DNA from: Nocardioides stalactiti
Lineage (GTDB): Bacteria; Actinomycetota; Actinomycetes; Propionibacteriales; Nocardioidaceae
DNA: 64,000 nucleotides
Reading direction: 5' to 3'
Assembly (NCBI RefSeq): GCF_014180715.1
Contig: NZ_JACEFC010000006.1
Location: forward strand, 1-64,000
The notes under the pieces are model-generated. The model was not told where the DNA came from and did not search any database. It saw only the letters and a program-made list of their open reading frames with translations. Each line of letters starts with the position of its first letter. Position 1 is the stretch's first letter. Positions 51,090-60,716 of this stretch are shown in pieces. A program made the translations under genes and the position numbers.

Positions 51090-53734
51090 CCGGCGAAGTC
51101 GACCAGCTGCTTCATCTGGCGGACGAAGTCGCCGGCGGTCAGGTCCGCGCGGGTGAGGACCTCGTCGAGGGCGTCGCCCTCGGCCCAGCGGTACGCCGTC
51201 CAGGCGAACCCGGCATCGGGGACGCGGAGGAACGACAGCCCGTGGTCCTTCTCCAGACGCTCGAGCTCGGCCCAGAGCCGCTGCATCGCCTCGATGGTGG
51301 TCGCGACCGCACCGCCCGGGACGCGGGGTGGGGACTCGTCGGGACGCCGCGCCTCGTAGACGAGGGCGGACAGCACGGCGGCCAGCTGGGAGGGCGAAAG
51401 GTCGTCCCACATCCCCTCGCGCAGCGCCTCCGCGGCGACCAGGTCGAGGTCGGAGTAGATCCGCATCAGCCCGCGACCGCGGTCGGTCACCCGGTCGACG
51501 TCGAGGTACTGGAGGGCGTCCAGCACCTCGCACACGCGGTCGAACTCACGGGCGACGGTGTTGGTACGACGTTCGACCCGCCGCGCCAGGGTCTCGGTGT
51601 CGCGTTGCAGCTTGAAGTAGCGCTCGGTCCAGCGGGCGTGGTCCTCCCGGTCCGCGCACCCGTGGCAGGGGTGGGCGCGCATCTTCGCCCGTAGCCCGTC
51701 GATCTCCCGGGCCACGCCCGGGTCGGAGGGCGACTTGTCGAGCTTGCCGGGTCGCGTCACCGACAGCGGCAGGTCGGCGACCGCCTGCCGCACCGACTCG
51801 GCGACCTGCTTGCGCTGCTGCGGGTTGCGCGGCTCGAACTTCTTCGGCAACCGGATCCGGCCCACCGGCTCGACAGGGACCGGGAAGTCCATCATCGCCA
51901 GCCGCTTCGCCTGACGGCCGATCGTCACGACGAACGGACGGTGGCCGTGCTCGGACAGGCCCGGGTCGAGCACCACGGCCGGGCCGGAGAAGCGGCCGAC
52001 GGGCACCACGATCACGTCGCCGGCCTTCAGCTTCTCCAGCGACAGCTCCGCCTCACCACGGCGGTCGGCCCGCCGTGCCTTGCTGGCGTCCTTCTCCAGC
52101 GCGTTGATCTGCTGCCGGAACCCGGCGTACTCCATGAAGTCGCCGAGGTGGCACCTCGCCGCCTCCGCATAGCCCTCGAGTGCATCCTCGGCCTTGCGCA
52201 GCTGGCGGGCCAGTCCGACGACGGCCCGGTCGGCCTGGAACTGCGCGAACGACTGCTCGAGCAGCTCCCGGGACCGGTGCCGACCGTACTGGTGCACCAG
52301 GTTGACCGCCATGTTGTACGACGGCCGGAACGAGGACCGGAGCGGGTAGGTCCGGGTGGAGGCGAGGCCGGCGAGCTCGCGGGGGTTCATGCCGGGCTGC
52401 CAGAGCACGACGGCGTGCCCCTCGACGTCGAGCCCGCGGCGGCCGGCCCGGCCGGTGAGCTGGGTGTACTCCCCCGGCGTGATGTCGGCGTGGGTCTCGC
52501 CGTTCCACTTCGTCAGCTTCTCGAGCACGACGGTGCGGGCCGGCATGTTGATCCCCAGTGCGAGCGTCTCGGTCGCGAAGACCACCTTGACCAGGCCGCG
52601 CAGGTAGAGCGCCTCGACGCACACCTTGAAGGCGGGAAGCATGCCGGCGTGGTGGGCGGCGACGCCGCGGCTGGCCGCGTCGAGGAAGTCGGAGTAGCCG
52701 AGCACCTCGAGCTCGGCGCCCGGCAGGGTCCCGACGGTGCTCTCGACGTAGGCGATCACCTCGTCGCGCTCCGCGGGCGTCGTCAGCCGCATCTTGGCGT
52801 CGAGGCACTGCTGGACGGCCGCGTCGCAGGCGGCGCGGCTGAAGATGAAGACGATCGCGGGCAGCAGGTTCTCGCGCTCGAGCCGGTCGATGACGTCGAC
52901 CCGGCCGGGGATCCACACTCGCCTGCCGTTGCCGACGCTGCGGGGGTTCTTGGACGCGCCGGGATTGCCCTTGCGCGGCGAACGACGGTCCCGCATCAGC
53001 CGGGTGCTGGCCCAGTCGTCGCGAGCGATCCGCATCAGCTCGTCGTTGACCGGCGCGCCCTCGCGGACGAAGCCTGCCGAGGCGTCCACGTCGGAGGAGG
53101 CGAACAGGTCGTGGAGGCGACGACCGACCATCACGTGCTGGTAGAGCGGCACCGGCCGGCGCTCGGCCACGATCGTGCGGGTCTCTCCGCGCACGGTCTC
53201 GAGCCACTCGCCGAACTCCTCGGCGTTGGACACGGTGGCCGACAGCGAGGCGACGGTCACCGACTCCGGGAGGTGGATGATGACCTCCTCCCAGACCGCG
53301 CCGCGAGCCCGGTCGGCGAGGTAGTGCACCTCGTCCATCACCACGAAGCCGAGGCCGATGAGGGTCCGGGAGCCGGCGTAGAGCATGTTGCGGAGGACCT
53401 CGGTCGTCATCACGACGACGGGGGCCTCCCCGTTGACGGTGGTGTCACCGGTCAGCAGGCCGACCTGCTCGGGCCCGTACCGCGTCACCAGGTCGTGGAA
53501 CTTCTGGTTGGAGAGCGCCTTGATCGGCGTCGTGTAGAAGCACTTGCGTCCGGTCGCCACGGCCAGGTGGACGGCGAACTCGCCCACGACCGTCTTGCCC
53601 GCTCCGGTCGGCGCCGCGACGAGGACCCCGTGGCCCTCCTCGAGCGCCCGGCAGGCGTCGGCCTGGAACTCGTCGAGCGGGAAGGGGTAGGACGCGGCGA
53701 AGTCGTCGAAGACGGTCTGGCCCGGGGAGCTCAC
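50996..53734 (-). CDS. helY: DEVH-box RNA helicase (HelY/Ski2-Mtr4-like)
   Basis: A 912-residue helicase. Walker A is APTGAGKT (residues 41-48), the Walker B is DEVH (134-137) in 'VVMDEVHYLADRARGAVWEEV'. Motif V/VI residues lie near 'FATETLALGINMPART' and 'QLTGRAGRRGLDVEGHAVV'. C-terminal regions resemble the rRNA-exosome helicase (DSHCT) domain. The mycobacterial homologue HelY is of similar size. It probably unwinds structured RNA. GTG start at 53734, with a GTGA overlap with the lipid-kinase stop. The track extends to 54214, but that frame lies antisense to the kinase. Confidence 0.85.
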   Translation of the reverse strand: MSSPGQTVFDDFAASYPFPLDEFQADACRALEEGHGVLVAAPTGAGKTVVGEFAVHLAVATGRKCFYTTPIKALSNQKFHDLVTRYGPEQVGLLTGDTTVNGEAPVVVMTTEVLRNMLYAGSRTLIGLGFVVMDEVHYLADRARGAVWEEVIIHLPESVTVASLSATVSNAEEFGEWLETVRGETRTIVAERRPVPLYQHVMVGRRLHDLFASSDVDASAGFVREGAPVNDELMRIARDDWASTRLMRDRRSPRKGNPGASKNPRSVGNGRRVWIPGRVDVIDRLERENLLPAIVFIFSRAACDAAVQQCLDAKMRLTTPAERDEVIAYVESTVGTLPGAELEVLGYSDFLDAASRGVAAHHAGMLPAFKVCVEALYLRGLVKVVFATETLALGINMPARTVVLEKLTKWNGETHADITPGEYTQLTGRAGRRGLDVEGHAVVLWQPGMNPRELAGLASTRTYPLRSSFRPSYNMAVNLVHQYGRHRSRELLEQSFAQFQADRAVVGLARQLRKAEDALEGYAEAARCHLGDFMEYAGFRQQINALEKDASKARRADRRGEAELSLEKLKAGDVIVVPVGRFSGPAVVLDPGLSEHGHRPFVVTIGRQAKRLAMMDFPVPVEPVGRIRLPKKFEPRNPQQRKQVAESVRQAVADLPLSVTRPGKLDKSPSDPGVAREIDGLRAKMRAHPCHGCADREDHARWTERYFKLQRDTETLARRVERRTNTVAREFDRVCEVLDALQYLDVDRVTDRGRGLMRIYSDLDLVAAEALREGMWDDLSPSQLAAVLSALVYEARRPDESPPRVPGGAVATTIEAMQRLWAELERLEKDHGLSFLRVPDAGFAWTAYRWAEGDALDEVLTRADLTAGDFVRQMKQLVDFAGQIADAAGDSPVRTTARAAIGLLRRGIVSPD

Positions 53735-54603
53735 GACAGCACCTGCAGGGCGCCGGGGACGCTCTCGACCGTGAGGGGCAGGGCGCCGTACCGCTCGCCG
53801 TCGGCATAGCTGACGATCCCGGGTGAGGCCACGGTCACCCGGCTCACCCGGTGCCGGCTGAACTTCGGGTGGTGGACGTGGGTGCCCTTGAAGAGCTTCG
53901 GATAGGTCTTCACGAGCTCGGGCTTGGTCATCGGACCGATGACGATGACGTCGAGCAGCCCGTCGTCGAGCGAGGCGCCCTCGGCGATCCGGAGACCACC
54001 GCCGAACGACGGGCCGTTGCCGACGGCGACCAGCATCGCCTCGAGCTGGCGCTGCTCGCCGTCGAGCGCGAGCTCGTAGCGCAGCGGTTCGAAGGTCCGC
54101 AGCTCCGCGAGCGTCGCCAGGTTGTAGCGCATCTGGCCGCGCGGCCAGGTCATCTTGTTGGCGCGCTCGTTGACGACCGCGTCGAACCCGGCCGCCAGCA
54201 CGGTCGCGAACCACCGGTCACCCGACCGGGCCAGGTCGATGCGCCGCGGCTTCCAGGCGAGCAGACGTCGTACGGCGGCCTCGGGGTCGCGACGCGGCAG
54301 GTCGAAGTAGCGGGCCACGTCGTTGCCGGTGCCGGCCGGGAGGATGCCGAGCGGGACGTCGGTGCCGGCGACCTCCTGGATCGCCAGGTGCACCAGTCCG
54401 TCGCCGCCGCAGACCACGAGCGCATCGACGCCGTCGGCGAGCGCGGCGCGGGCCAGGTCGGTGGCCTCGTCGGCGTCGCGCCCCTGGAGGTCGCGCACCC
54501 GCCACCCGGCGCCGTGCAGCAGCGGCAGTGCCGTGTCACGGACCCGGCGAGCGCGGCCCCTGCCCGCCGTCGGGTTGGTGAGCAGGGCGATCTGGCGGGT
54601 CAC
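53731..54603 (-). CDS. Diacylglycerol kinase-family lipid kinase
   Basis: A 290-residue kinase with 'LLTNPTAGRGRARRV' and 'VVCGGDGLVHLAIQEVAGTDVPLGILPAGTGNDVARYF', the GGDG active-site loop plus ATP-binding PAGTGND. The family phosphorylates diacylglycerol, sphingosine or undecaprenol in different hosts. It lies between the 141-residue orphan and helY in a tight minus-strand block. Substrate not assigned. Confidence 0.85.
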   Translation of the reverse strand: MTRQIALLTNPTAGRGRARRVRDTALPLLHGAGWRVRDLQGRDADEATDLARAALADGVDALVVCGGDGLVHLAIQEVAGTDVPLGILPAGTGNDVARYFDLPRRDPEAAVRRLLAWKPRRIDLARSGDRWFATVLAAGFDAVVNERANKMTWPRGQMRYNLATLAELRTFEPLRYELALDGEQRQLEAMLVAVGNGPSFGGGLRIAEGASLDDGLLDVIVIGPMTKPELVKTYPKLFKGTHVHHPKFSRHRVSRVTVASPGIVSYADGERYGALPLTVESVPGALQVLS

Positions 54604-54612
54604 GGCGCCAAC

Positions 54613-55038
54613 CTATCCGGCGCCGCCGCGGTCCCAGCCGGAGCCGTCGCGCGCCACGCGGAGCCGGACGGCGAAGTGGTCCGGCGGGGCGCCGACGGCC
54701 TTCGCGAGCCGTCCCACGACGTCGAGCACCCGGGGCGCGTTGAAGTCGGTCCCCGGAGCGCCGAGGGTGAGCCGGTCGTCCCGGTGCAGGATGTGCACCT
54801 GTCCGTGCCGCCAGGCCTGGTGGATCTGGATCCGGCTGTCCTCGTCGACCACGGCCACCGGGTAGGCCACGTCGCCCGCCATCAGGTCGCACGGCATCTC
54901 GACCCCCGCCGTGTCGCTCCGCAGCACCCCCGGCACGATCCCGTGGTGCATCGGGCCGGCAGCGGACCAGGTCACCGGGTCGACGCCGAGCCACTCCGGG
55001 AGGTCGAACGCGTCGACGGCACTGCAGGGACGGGTCAC
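54613..55038 (-). CDS. Hypothetical protein between tatC and the lipid kinase
   Basis: A 141-residue soluble protein from GTG at 55038, with GTGA overlap with tatC. The body contains 'MHHGIVPGVLRSDTAGVEMPCDLMAGDVAYPVAVVDEDSRIQIHQAWRHGQVHIL' in pieces, a pattern of short beta-strands, and a single Cys in 'VEMPCDL'. No motif is recognised. Because it is translationally coupled to tatC it may be linked to the block, but this is only context. Confidence 0.55.
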   Translation of the reverse strand: MTRPCSAVDAFDLPEWLGVDPVTWSAAGPMHHGIVPGVLRSDTAGVEMPCDLMAGDVAYPVAVVDEDSRIQIHQAWRHGQVHILHRDDRLTLGAPGTDFNAPRVLDVVGRLAKAVGAPPDHFAVRLRVARDGSGWDRGGAG

Positions 55039-55871
55039 AGTGCCGAGGCCTCGTCCGGGCTGAGGCCGGCGTTGATCCCGCGGCGCGCCCGACGGCGGTC
55101 GTTGAGGCGGGCGATCACCTCCGCGACGAGGAACAGGATCACCATCGGGACGGCCATGAACGACATGGTGAACGGGTCGCCCGAGGGGGTGATGACGGCG
55201 GCGAACAGGAAGGTGCCGACGATGATCCACGGCCGGTGGTTGCCGAGCGCCTTGCCCTTGACCACACCGGCGAGGTTGAGCATCACGACGAACACGGGGA
55301 TCTCGAACGCGATCCCGAAGCCGAGCAGCGTCCGCATGAAGAACGTGAGGTAGTCGTTGAAGTCGACCAGGTTGGTGAGGTCCCCCGGGGTGAAGCCGAT
55401 GAGGAGCTCGAGGCCCTTGGGCAGGGTGAGGTAGCCCAGGGCGATGCCGCCGATGAAGAGCGGTCCCGCGATGACGGCGAAGATCGCCGTCCACTTCTTC
55501 TCGCTGGAGTGCAGCCCCGGGAGGATGAACGCCCAGATCTGGTAGAGCCAGATCGGGCTGGACCCGATCAGCGCCGCCATGCCGCACAGCTTGAGGTAGA
55601 GCAGGAAGCCGCCGGCCGCGCCACTGGTCGTCGCGACCGTGCGGTCCTCGCCCAGGGCTTGCCGGGCCTGCTGGTAGGGCTCGTTGACGATCGCGAACAA
55701 CGGATCGAAGAAGAACAGGGCGATGACGAACGCGGCGACGATCGTGAAGGCGATCTTCAGGATCCGGGCGCGCAGCTCCCGCAGGTGGTCGGACAGGGCC
55801 ATCCGCCCGTCGGCTCCGACGGGGTGGACGGGCTTGCCGACGAAGAGCTTGAAGACTCCCGTGAGCGACAA
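55035..55871 (-). CDS. tatC: Twin-arginine translocase subunit TatC
   Basis: A 278-residue TatC with six hydrophobic segments. The family core is 'MALSDHLRELRARILKIAFTIVAAFV' and 'GMAALIGSSPIWLYQIWAFILPGLHSSEKKW', with the final 'FTMSFMAVPMVILFLVAEVIARLNDRR' (in pieces). It recognises folded Tat substrates and drives their export with TatA. The alternative start at 'MALSDH' would shorten it by ~23 residues. Eleven bases after tatA. Confidence 0.95.
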   Translation of the reverse strand: MSLTGVFKLFVGKPVHPVGADGRMALSDHLRELRARILKIAFTIVAAFVIALFFFDPLFAIVNEPYQQARQALGEDRTVATTSGAAGGFLLYLKLCGMAALIGSSPIWLYQIWAFILPGLHSSEKKWTAIFAVIAGPLFIGGIALGYLTLPKGLELLIGFTPGDLTNLVDFNDYLTFFMRTLLGFGIAFEIPVFVVMLNLAGVVKGKALGNHRPWIIVGTFLFAAVITPSGDPFTMSFMAVPMVILFLVAEVIARLNDRRRARRGINAGLSPDEASAL

Positions 55872-55881
55872 GTGACCAGGC

Positions 55882-56124
55882 TCAGGCGTTGCGCTCGCGC
55901 GGCTCTTCGACGATCTCGGCCTCGGCGACCTCGTCGGCCGCGTTCAGCTCGCCCTTGGGCGTGTCGTCGTCCTTGAGCCCCTTGGTCTCGGCCTTGAAGA
56001 TCCGCAGCGCCTGACCGGTGCCGCGAGCGAGGTCAGGCAGCTTGGCCGCACCGAACACGAGGACGAAGATGGCGAGGACGATCAGCCACTCCCATCCCTG
56101 GGGCATTCCGATCAGGGGAACCAT
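55882..56124 (-). CDS. tatA: Twin-arginine translocase subunit TatA
   Basis: The preferred start, at 56124, gives 80 residues beginning 'MVPLIGMPQGWEWLIVLAIFVLVFGAAKLPDLARGTGQ' (in pieces), one transmembrane helix and then the amphipathic helix 'LPDLARGTGQALRIFKAETKG'. The upstream Met at 56142 adds six residues. The acidic tail ends in a Glu-rich stretch. TatA forms the channel used by folded proteins. First of the tatA-tatC pair. Confidence 0.9.
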   Translation of the reverse strand: MVPLIGMPQGWEWLIVLAIFVLVFGAAKLPDLARGTGQALRIFKAETKGLKDDDTPKGELNAADEVAEAEIVEEPRERNA

Positions 56125-56206
56125 CGCCTTGCCTACTCTCACTTCGAGGAACTGAGGGGACGTCGCCGCCCCCCGGGGAACTACCTGTGACCATGGTACG
56201 CCGCAC

Positions 56207-57232
56207 TCATCGGTACAGCGCGAGGGTCTCCTGTGCTGTCGCTGTGAAAGTCCCGATGAACTCTTCGGGTGCGAGCACCTGTGCGTGCGGCGCGAGCCGG
56301 AGCAGCAGCCGCATCAGCCAGCGCGGGTCAGCCACCGGGAGGTCCACCTCGAGCGCCCCCCGGTCGAGCGGGCGCACGTCCTGCATCGGGTAGTACTGCG
56401 GCACCCAGTCGGCCTGCGGGTCGAGCCGGAGCGTGGCGACAGTGCCGCCGGCGGGCGCCTCCCCGCTCAGCAGCCCCTCGTGGACCTCGCGCGGCGGCGC
56501 CGCCGGCGTGGTCGTGGGCGCGTCGAGCACGGTCGCCTCGGTGATCCGGTCGAGGCGGAAGAGTCGCTCTCCCCCGGCCTCGTGGCACCAGGCGTCGAGG
56601 TAGGAGAACCGGCCGTGCGGGACGACCCCGCGGGGGTCGACGACGCGCTCGGACAGCTCGTCGCGGCTCGGCACGTGGTAGGTGAGCCGCACCTGGCGCT
56701 GCTCGTCGGCCGCCCGCTGGAGGGTGTCGCTCAACGCGAGCAGGGCCACCTCGCCGGAGCGGGCGTCGACCGCGATCCGCCGGGCTGCGGCCGCGGTCGC
56801 CGCTGCGCCCTCGAGCTTGGCCAGCACCGCGTCGATGATCACCTGGGTGGCGCGGGGCGACGCCTGGCGCAGGGTGTGGAGCGCGACCATCACCGCCGAG
56901 GCCTCGGTCGGGCTGAGCCGCAGAGGCCGCGCCAGGTAGTCGGCGTTCTCGATCCGGATGACCCCGTCGGCGACCGGGCCGCCCGAGTCGGACTCGATCG
57001 CGTCGAGGTCGACGTCGATGAGGTCGTCGGGCAGGCCGCCGGGGAGACCGCACATGAACAGGACCTTGAGGTCGCCGAGGACCTGGGCCGGCGAGGTCCC
57101 GAGCAGCTCGGCGGCGTCGGCGAGACGCACCTCGTCGCGGTGGTGGAGGAACGGCACCAGGGTGAGCAGCCGGGCGACCTGGTCGCGGGCACCCGGTGCA
57201 GCGGTCCCGGTCGTCCCCGTCGTGGCGGTCAT
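56207..57232 (-). CDS. pafC: WYL-domain regulator PafC
   Basis: About 341 residues from the Met of 'MTATTGTTGTAAPGARDQVARLLTLVPFLHH'. An N-terminal wHTH is followed by a WYL domain near 'PHGRFSYLDAWCHEAGGERLFRLDRITEATVL'. PafB and PafC form a transcription activator that turns on DNA-repair genes after mitomycin-type damage; the WYL domains sense single-stranded DNA or nucleotides. It overlaps pafB by four bases (ATGA). The frame open to 57367 is only a shadow. Confidence 0.9.
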   Translation of the reverse strand: MTATTGTTGTAAPGARDQVARLLTLVPFLHHRDEVRLADAAELLGTSPAQVLGDLKVLFMCGLPGGLPDDLIDVDLDAIESDSGGPVADGVIRIENADYLARPLRLSPTEASAVMVALHTLRQASPRATQVIIDAVLAKLEGAAATAAAARRIAVDARSGEVALLALSDTLQRAADEQRQVRLTYHVPSRDELSERVVDPRGVVPHGRFSYLDAWCHEAGGERLFRLDRITEATVLDAPTTTPAAPPREVHEGLLSGEAPAGGTVATLRLDPQADWVPQYYPMQDVRPLDRGALEVDLPVADPRWLMRLLLRLAPHAQVLAPEEFIGTFTATAQETLALYR

Positions 57233-58191
57233 CCGGCGACCGCCTCGAGCCGGCCGACGACCTCGGACCGCAGCGCGAGCGGCTCGAGCAGGACGACGTC
57301 GGCGCCGTGGTACAGCACCTCGTCGACGAGGCCCCGGGCCGGCCGTTCGAGAACGACCCGGTCCCACCCGGTCCGGGTATCGGGACCGGTGACGTCGGGG
57401 TCGATCCGCGCGGCGCGGCGCCGGAAGCTGTGGCCGGTGCCGCGCCGTACGAGCAGCACCGCGCGCTCGGCGGCCGGCGTCGGTGCGAGGCGCTCGATGG
57501 TCTCACGCAGGTCGGTGTCGGGCGGGACCTCGAACGCCCGCGCCGCGCCGACCTTGCGTACGGCGCTCGCGATCCGGTCCAGGCGGAAGACCCGCTCCGC
57601 TTCGCGGTCGGTGTCGAACCCCACGAGGTACCAGCGGCCCGACGTGCGGACCAGGCCCCACGGCTGCACGTGCCGCCGCATCGTCGTCGCCTCGTGGGGA
57701 CGCTGGTAGTCGAACTCGATCCGGGTGCGCTCGCAGACCGCCTCCCAGCAGGGCGCGAACGCCGGCTCGTCGGCGTTGGACCGAGGCTGGGCGATCTCGA
57801 GCGCGGTCAGGTCGACGTCGAGCCCGGCGGCGCTGAGCTTGCGCACCGCGTCGGTCGTCGCCTGCGCCATCGTCGCCTGCTGCCACACCCGGGATGCCAA
57901 CCCGACGACGGCGGCCTCCTCGGGCGTCAGCGAGACGTCCGGCAGGGCGAACTCGTCGGGCGGGATCCGGTAGCCGACCTCGTCGTCGAACAGCGGGTCG
58001 ATCTGGGCGACCTCGACGGGCACGCCGAGGCTCCGCAGCTCGTCCTTGTCACGCTCGAACATCTTCTCGAACGCGTCGGGACGCGAGTCCGGGTAGAGGA
58101 GCTCCCGGATCCGGTCCTTGGCGATCGGGCGCCGCTGGACCAGCAGCATGATGAGGAGATTGAGCAGGCGCTCGCTCTTCGGCGCGGGCAT
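57229..58191 (-). CDS. pafB: WYL-domain regulator PafB
   Basis: A 320-residue protein with N-terminal HTH 'MPAPKSERLLNLLIMLLVQRRPIAKDRIRELLY' and a WYL domain 'WGLVRTSGRWYLVGFDTDREAERVFRLDRIASAVR' (in pieces; the W-Y-L tract is RWYLVGF). PafB is the first gene of the pafBC pair, which controls the DNA-damage response in actinobacteria. It lies 21 bases downstream of the FKBP gene on the same strand. Partial redundancy with PafC is expected. Confidence 0.9.
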   Translation of the reverse strand: MPAPKSERLLNLLIMLLVQRRPIAKDRIRELLYPDSRPDAFEKMFERDKDELRSLGVPVEVAQIDPLFDDEVGYRIPPDEFALPDVSLTPEEAAVVGLASRVWQQATMAQATTDAVRKLSAAGLDVDLTALEIAQPRSNADEPAFAPCWEAVCERTRIEFDYQRPHEATTMRRHVQPWGLVRTSGRWYLVGFDTDREAERVFRLDRIASAVRKVGAARAFEVPPDTDLRETIERLAPTPAAERAVLLVRRGTGHSFRRRAARIDPDVTGPDTRTGWDRVVLERPARGLVDEVLYHGADVVLLEPLALRSEVVGRLEAVAG

Positions 58192-58212
58192 GGCCCCGAT
58201 TCTGCCTGAGGA

Positions 58213-59205
58213 TCAGCCGGCGGCCAGGATGTCGATGACGAAGTAGAGCGTGGAGTTGCCGGGGATGTCCTCGCCCTGGCCCTCCTTGCCGTAGCCCAGC
58301 TTCGGCGGGATGCGGAGCAGGACCCGGCTGCCGACCGTCTTGCCGACCAGGCCCTCGTCCCAGCCCTTGACCACGGCGCCGACGCCGATGGTGAACGTCG
58401 CGGGCGCGTCGTTCTGGTAGCTGCTGTCGAACGGCTTGTCGCCGTCCCAGACCTGGCCGATGTAGTTGACGACGATGAGGTCGTTCTTCTCGACGACGTC
58501 GCCGGTCCCCGTGACCAGGGTCGCCTGGGTCAGGTCCTTGGCCGCGGCGTCGGGCTCCGGCTGACCGCTGGAGTCGAGCGCGGTGATCTTGCCGTCCTTC
58601 TCGACGATCTCGGGGGCCCAGCGCGGCGCGGCCTGCTTCTCGCCCTCCGGGGCGTCGAGCGGTACGGCGTCGAGGTCGGCCACGACGACGATGCCGTCCT
58701 CGTTGCCGATGCCGAGCGGGGTGAGCGCCAGCGCGATGTTGGTCTCCCACTCGTCCTCGACGTCGACGACGGCGGCGATGCGGGTGCCGACCGTGGTCGT
58801 GCCGGGCTCGATCTCCTGGTTGATGAGCTCGGTCATCAGGTCGATCACCTGGACGGGCTCCTTCTCGGCGCCCACCTCGAGCAGGACCGCGCCCTCCTCG
58901 CCGTAGGTGTCGAAGGTGACGTCCTTGGTCACGTCGTTGGAGATCGCGATGTTGGTGAGGACCATGTCGCCCTCCTCGAGGACCGGGCCGTCACCCTCCT
59001 CGATCACGGCGGTCTCGGTCGAGCCGGACGCGACGCGTGCCTTCCAGTCGATCTCGGGGGTCTCGCCGACCGTGCCGGAGATCGACACCGCGTCGAACCC
59101 CTTGGCGGTCTTCTCGTCCGGGGCGTCACCGCAGCCGGCGAGCACGGCGAGGCCGCACAGCGAGGCGGTGAGGAGAGCGGCAGGGCGGGTCAGTCGGCTG
59201 AGCAC
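58213..59205 (-). CDS. FKBP-type peptidyl-prolyl isomerase lipoprotein
   Basis: A 330-residue lipoprotein with lipobox LAVLAGC at about 19-25. It has two FKBP-like halves. The N-terminal one (about 60-190) is degenerate; the C-terminal one keeps 'NDLIVVNYIGQVWDGDKPFDSSYQNDAPATFTIGVGAVVKGWDEGLVGKTVGSRVLLRIPPKLGYG' (in pieces). So only the second is likely to be an active isomerase. It sits between pafA and pafB and probably acts on exported proteins outside the membrane. Confidence 0.85.
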   Translation of the reverse strand: MLSRLTRPAALLTASLCGLAVLAGCGDAPDEKTAKGFDAVSISGTVGETPEIDWKARVASGSTETAVIEEGDGPVLEEGDMVLTNIAISNDVTKDVTFDTYGEEGAVLLEVGAEKEPVQVIDLMTELINQEIEPGTTTVGTRIAAVVDVEDEWETNIALALTPLGIGNEDGIVVVADLDAVPLDAPEGEKQAAPRWAPEIVEKDGKITALDSSGQPEPDAAAKDLTQATLVTGTGDVVEKNDLIVVNYIGQVWDGDKPFDSSYQNDAPATFTIGVGAVVKGWDEGLVGKTVGSRVLLRIPPKLGYGKEGQGEDIPGNSTLYFVIDILAAG

Positions 59206-59228
59206 GCCGAAACCCTACAAGCCCGCCG

Positions 59229-60590
59229 TCACATTCCGTCGATCAGGCGCTGCACCCGCTCGTCGTACGCCCGGAACGGGTCCTTGCAGAGCACCGTGCG
59301 CTGCGCCTGGTCGTTGAGCTTGAGGTGCACCCAGTCGACGGTGAAGTCGCGCCGGCGCTCCTGGGCCTTGCGGATGAACTCCCCGCGCAACCGGGCCCGG
59401 GTGTTCTGCGGGGGCACCGACTTGGCCTCGAAGATCTTCAGGTCGCTGGTGACCCGCGCGACCGCGCCGCGCTTCTCCAGCAGGTAGTAGAGACCGCGGC
59501 TGCGGTGGATGTCGTGGTAGGCCAGGTCGAGCTGGGCGACCCGCGGGTGGCTGAGCGGGAGGCCGTGCTTGGCGCGGTAGCGGTCGATGAGCTTCCACTT
59601 GATGACCCAGTCGATCTCGCGGTCGACCAGGCCGAGGTCGTCGGACTCGACGGCCTTGAGCCCGCGCTCCCACAGGTCGAGGGTGCGCTCGATGACCGGC
59701 GTGCTGATCCCGCGCCGGTCGACGAAGTCGCGGGCCTTCGCGAGGTACTCCCCCTGGATGTCGAGGGCGCTGGCCTCGCGTCCGTTGGCGAGGCGCACCT
59801 TGCGGCGGCCGGTCACGTCGTGGGAGATCTCCCGGATCGCCCGGATCGGGTTCTCCATCGTGAGGTCGCGCATCACCACGCCCTCCTCGATCATCCGCAG
59901 CACCAGGTCGCAGGAGGCCACCTTGAGCATGGTGGTCGTCTCGCTCATGTTGCTGTCCCCCACGATCACGTGGAGACGCCGGTACTTCTCGGCGTCGGCG
60001 TGTGGCTCGTCGCGGGTGTTGATGATCGGCCGGCTGCGGGTCGTGGCGCTCGAGACACCCTCCCAGATGTGCTCGGCACGCTGGCTCACCGAGTACGACG
60101 TGCCGCGCGGCGTCTGGGTGACCTTGCCGGCGCCGACGATGATCTGCCGGGTCACGAGGAACGGGATGAGCACGTCCGCGAGCCGGCTGAACTCGCCGGC
60201 CCGGCTGACCAGGTAGTTCTCGTGGCAGCCGTAGGAGTTGCCGGCCGAGTCGGTGTTGTTCTTGAAGAGATAGATCTCGCCCGCGATGCCCTCGTCGTGG
60301 AGGCGCTGCTCGGCGTCGAGCAGCAGGCCCTCGAGCACCCGCTCCCCCGCCTTGTCGTGGGTGACGAGCTCGACGACGTCGTCGCACTCCGGCGTGGCGT
60401 ACTCCGGGTGGCTTCCGACGTCGAGGTAGAGCCGGGCGCCGTTGCGCAGGAAGACGTTGCTCGACCGGCCCCAGGACACGACCTTGCGGAACAGGTAGCG
60501 GGCGACCTCGTCGGGACTGAGTCGCCGCTGGCCCTTGAACGTGCAGGTGACGCCGTACTCGTTCTCGATCCCGAAGATCCGGCGGTCCAT
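59229..60590 (-). CDS. pafA: Pup-protein ligase PafA
   Basis: About 453 residues from the Met of '[36 protein letters not shown]' (in pieces), the ligase N-terminus with the catalytic Glu in GIENEYG. It also has '[18 protein letters not shown]' and '[23 protein letters not shown]', both conserved in PafA. It joins deamidated Pup to lysines of target proteins, marking them for the proteasome. It is the first gene of the pafA-FKBP-pafB-pafC-tatAC run. The two-residue longer start at 60596 is possible. Confidence 0.95.
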   Translation of the reverse strand: MDRRIFGIENEYGVTCTFKGQRRLSPDEVARYLFRKVVSWGRSSNVFLRNGARLYLDVGSHPEYATPECDDVVELVTHDKAGERVLEGLLLDAEQRLHDEGIAGEIYLFKNNTDSAGNSYGCHENYLVSRAGEFSRLADVLIPFLVTRQIIVGAGKVTQTPRGTSYSVSQRAEHIWEGVSSATTRSRPIINTRDEPHADAEKYRRLHVIVGDSNMSETTTMLKVASCDLVLRMIEEGVVMRDLTMENPIRAIREISHDVTGRRKVRLANGREASALDIQGEYLAKARDFVDRRGISTPVIERTLDLWERGLKAVESDDLGLVDREIDWVIKWKLIDRYRAKHGLPLSHPRVAQLDLAYHDIHRSRGLYYLLEKRGAVARVTSDLKIFEAKSVPPQNTRARLRGEFIRKAQERRRDFTVDWVHLKLNDQAQRTVLCKDPFRAYDERVQRLIDGM

Positions 60591-60716
60591 GCTCAAACAC
60601 TACGGGGTCCGGGGCGGGCCGGGGTGTCGTTCGGCCGTGCCGGTCGGCGCGGCGGGATAACGTGACGCCAAGTCCAGGCCAACAACCCCCTGGCCGACTC
60701 CTTCGCATGGAGACGC

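Noticed and set aside
51941-53809. 622-codon plus-strand frame antisense to helY
   Set aside because: HelY carries complete helicase motifs. The opposite frame is His/Arg/Val/Asp-rich and has no domain.
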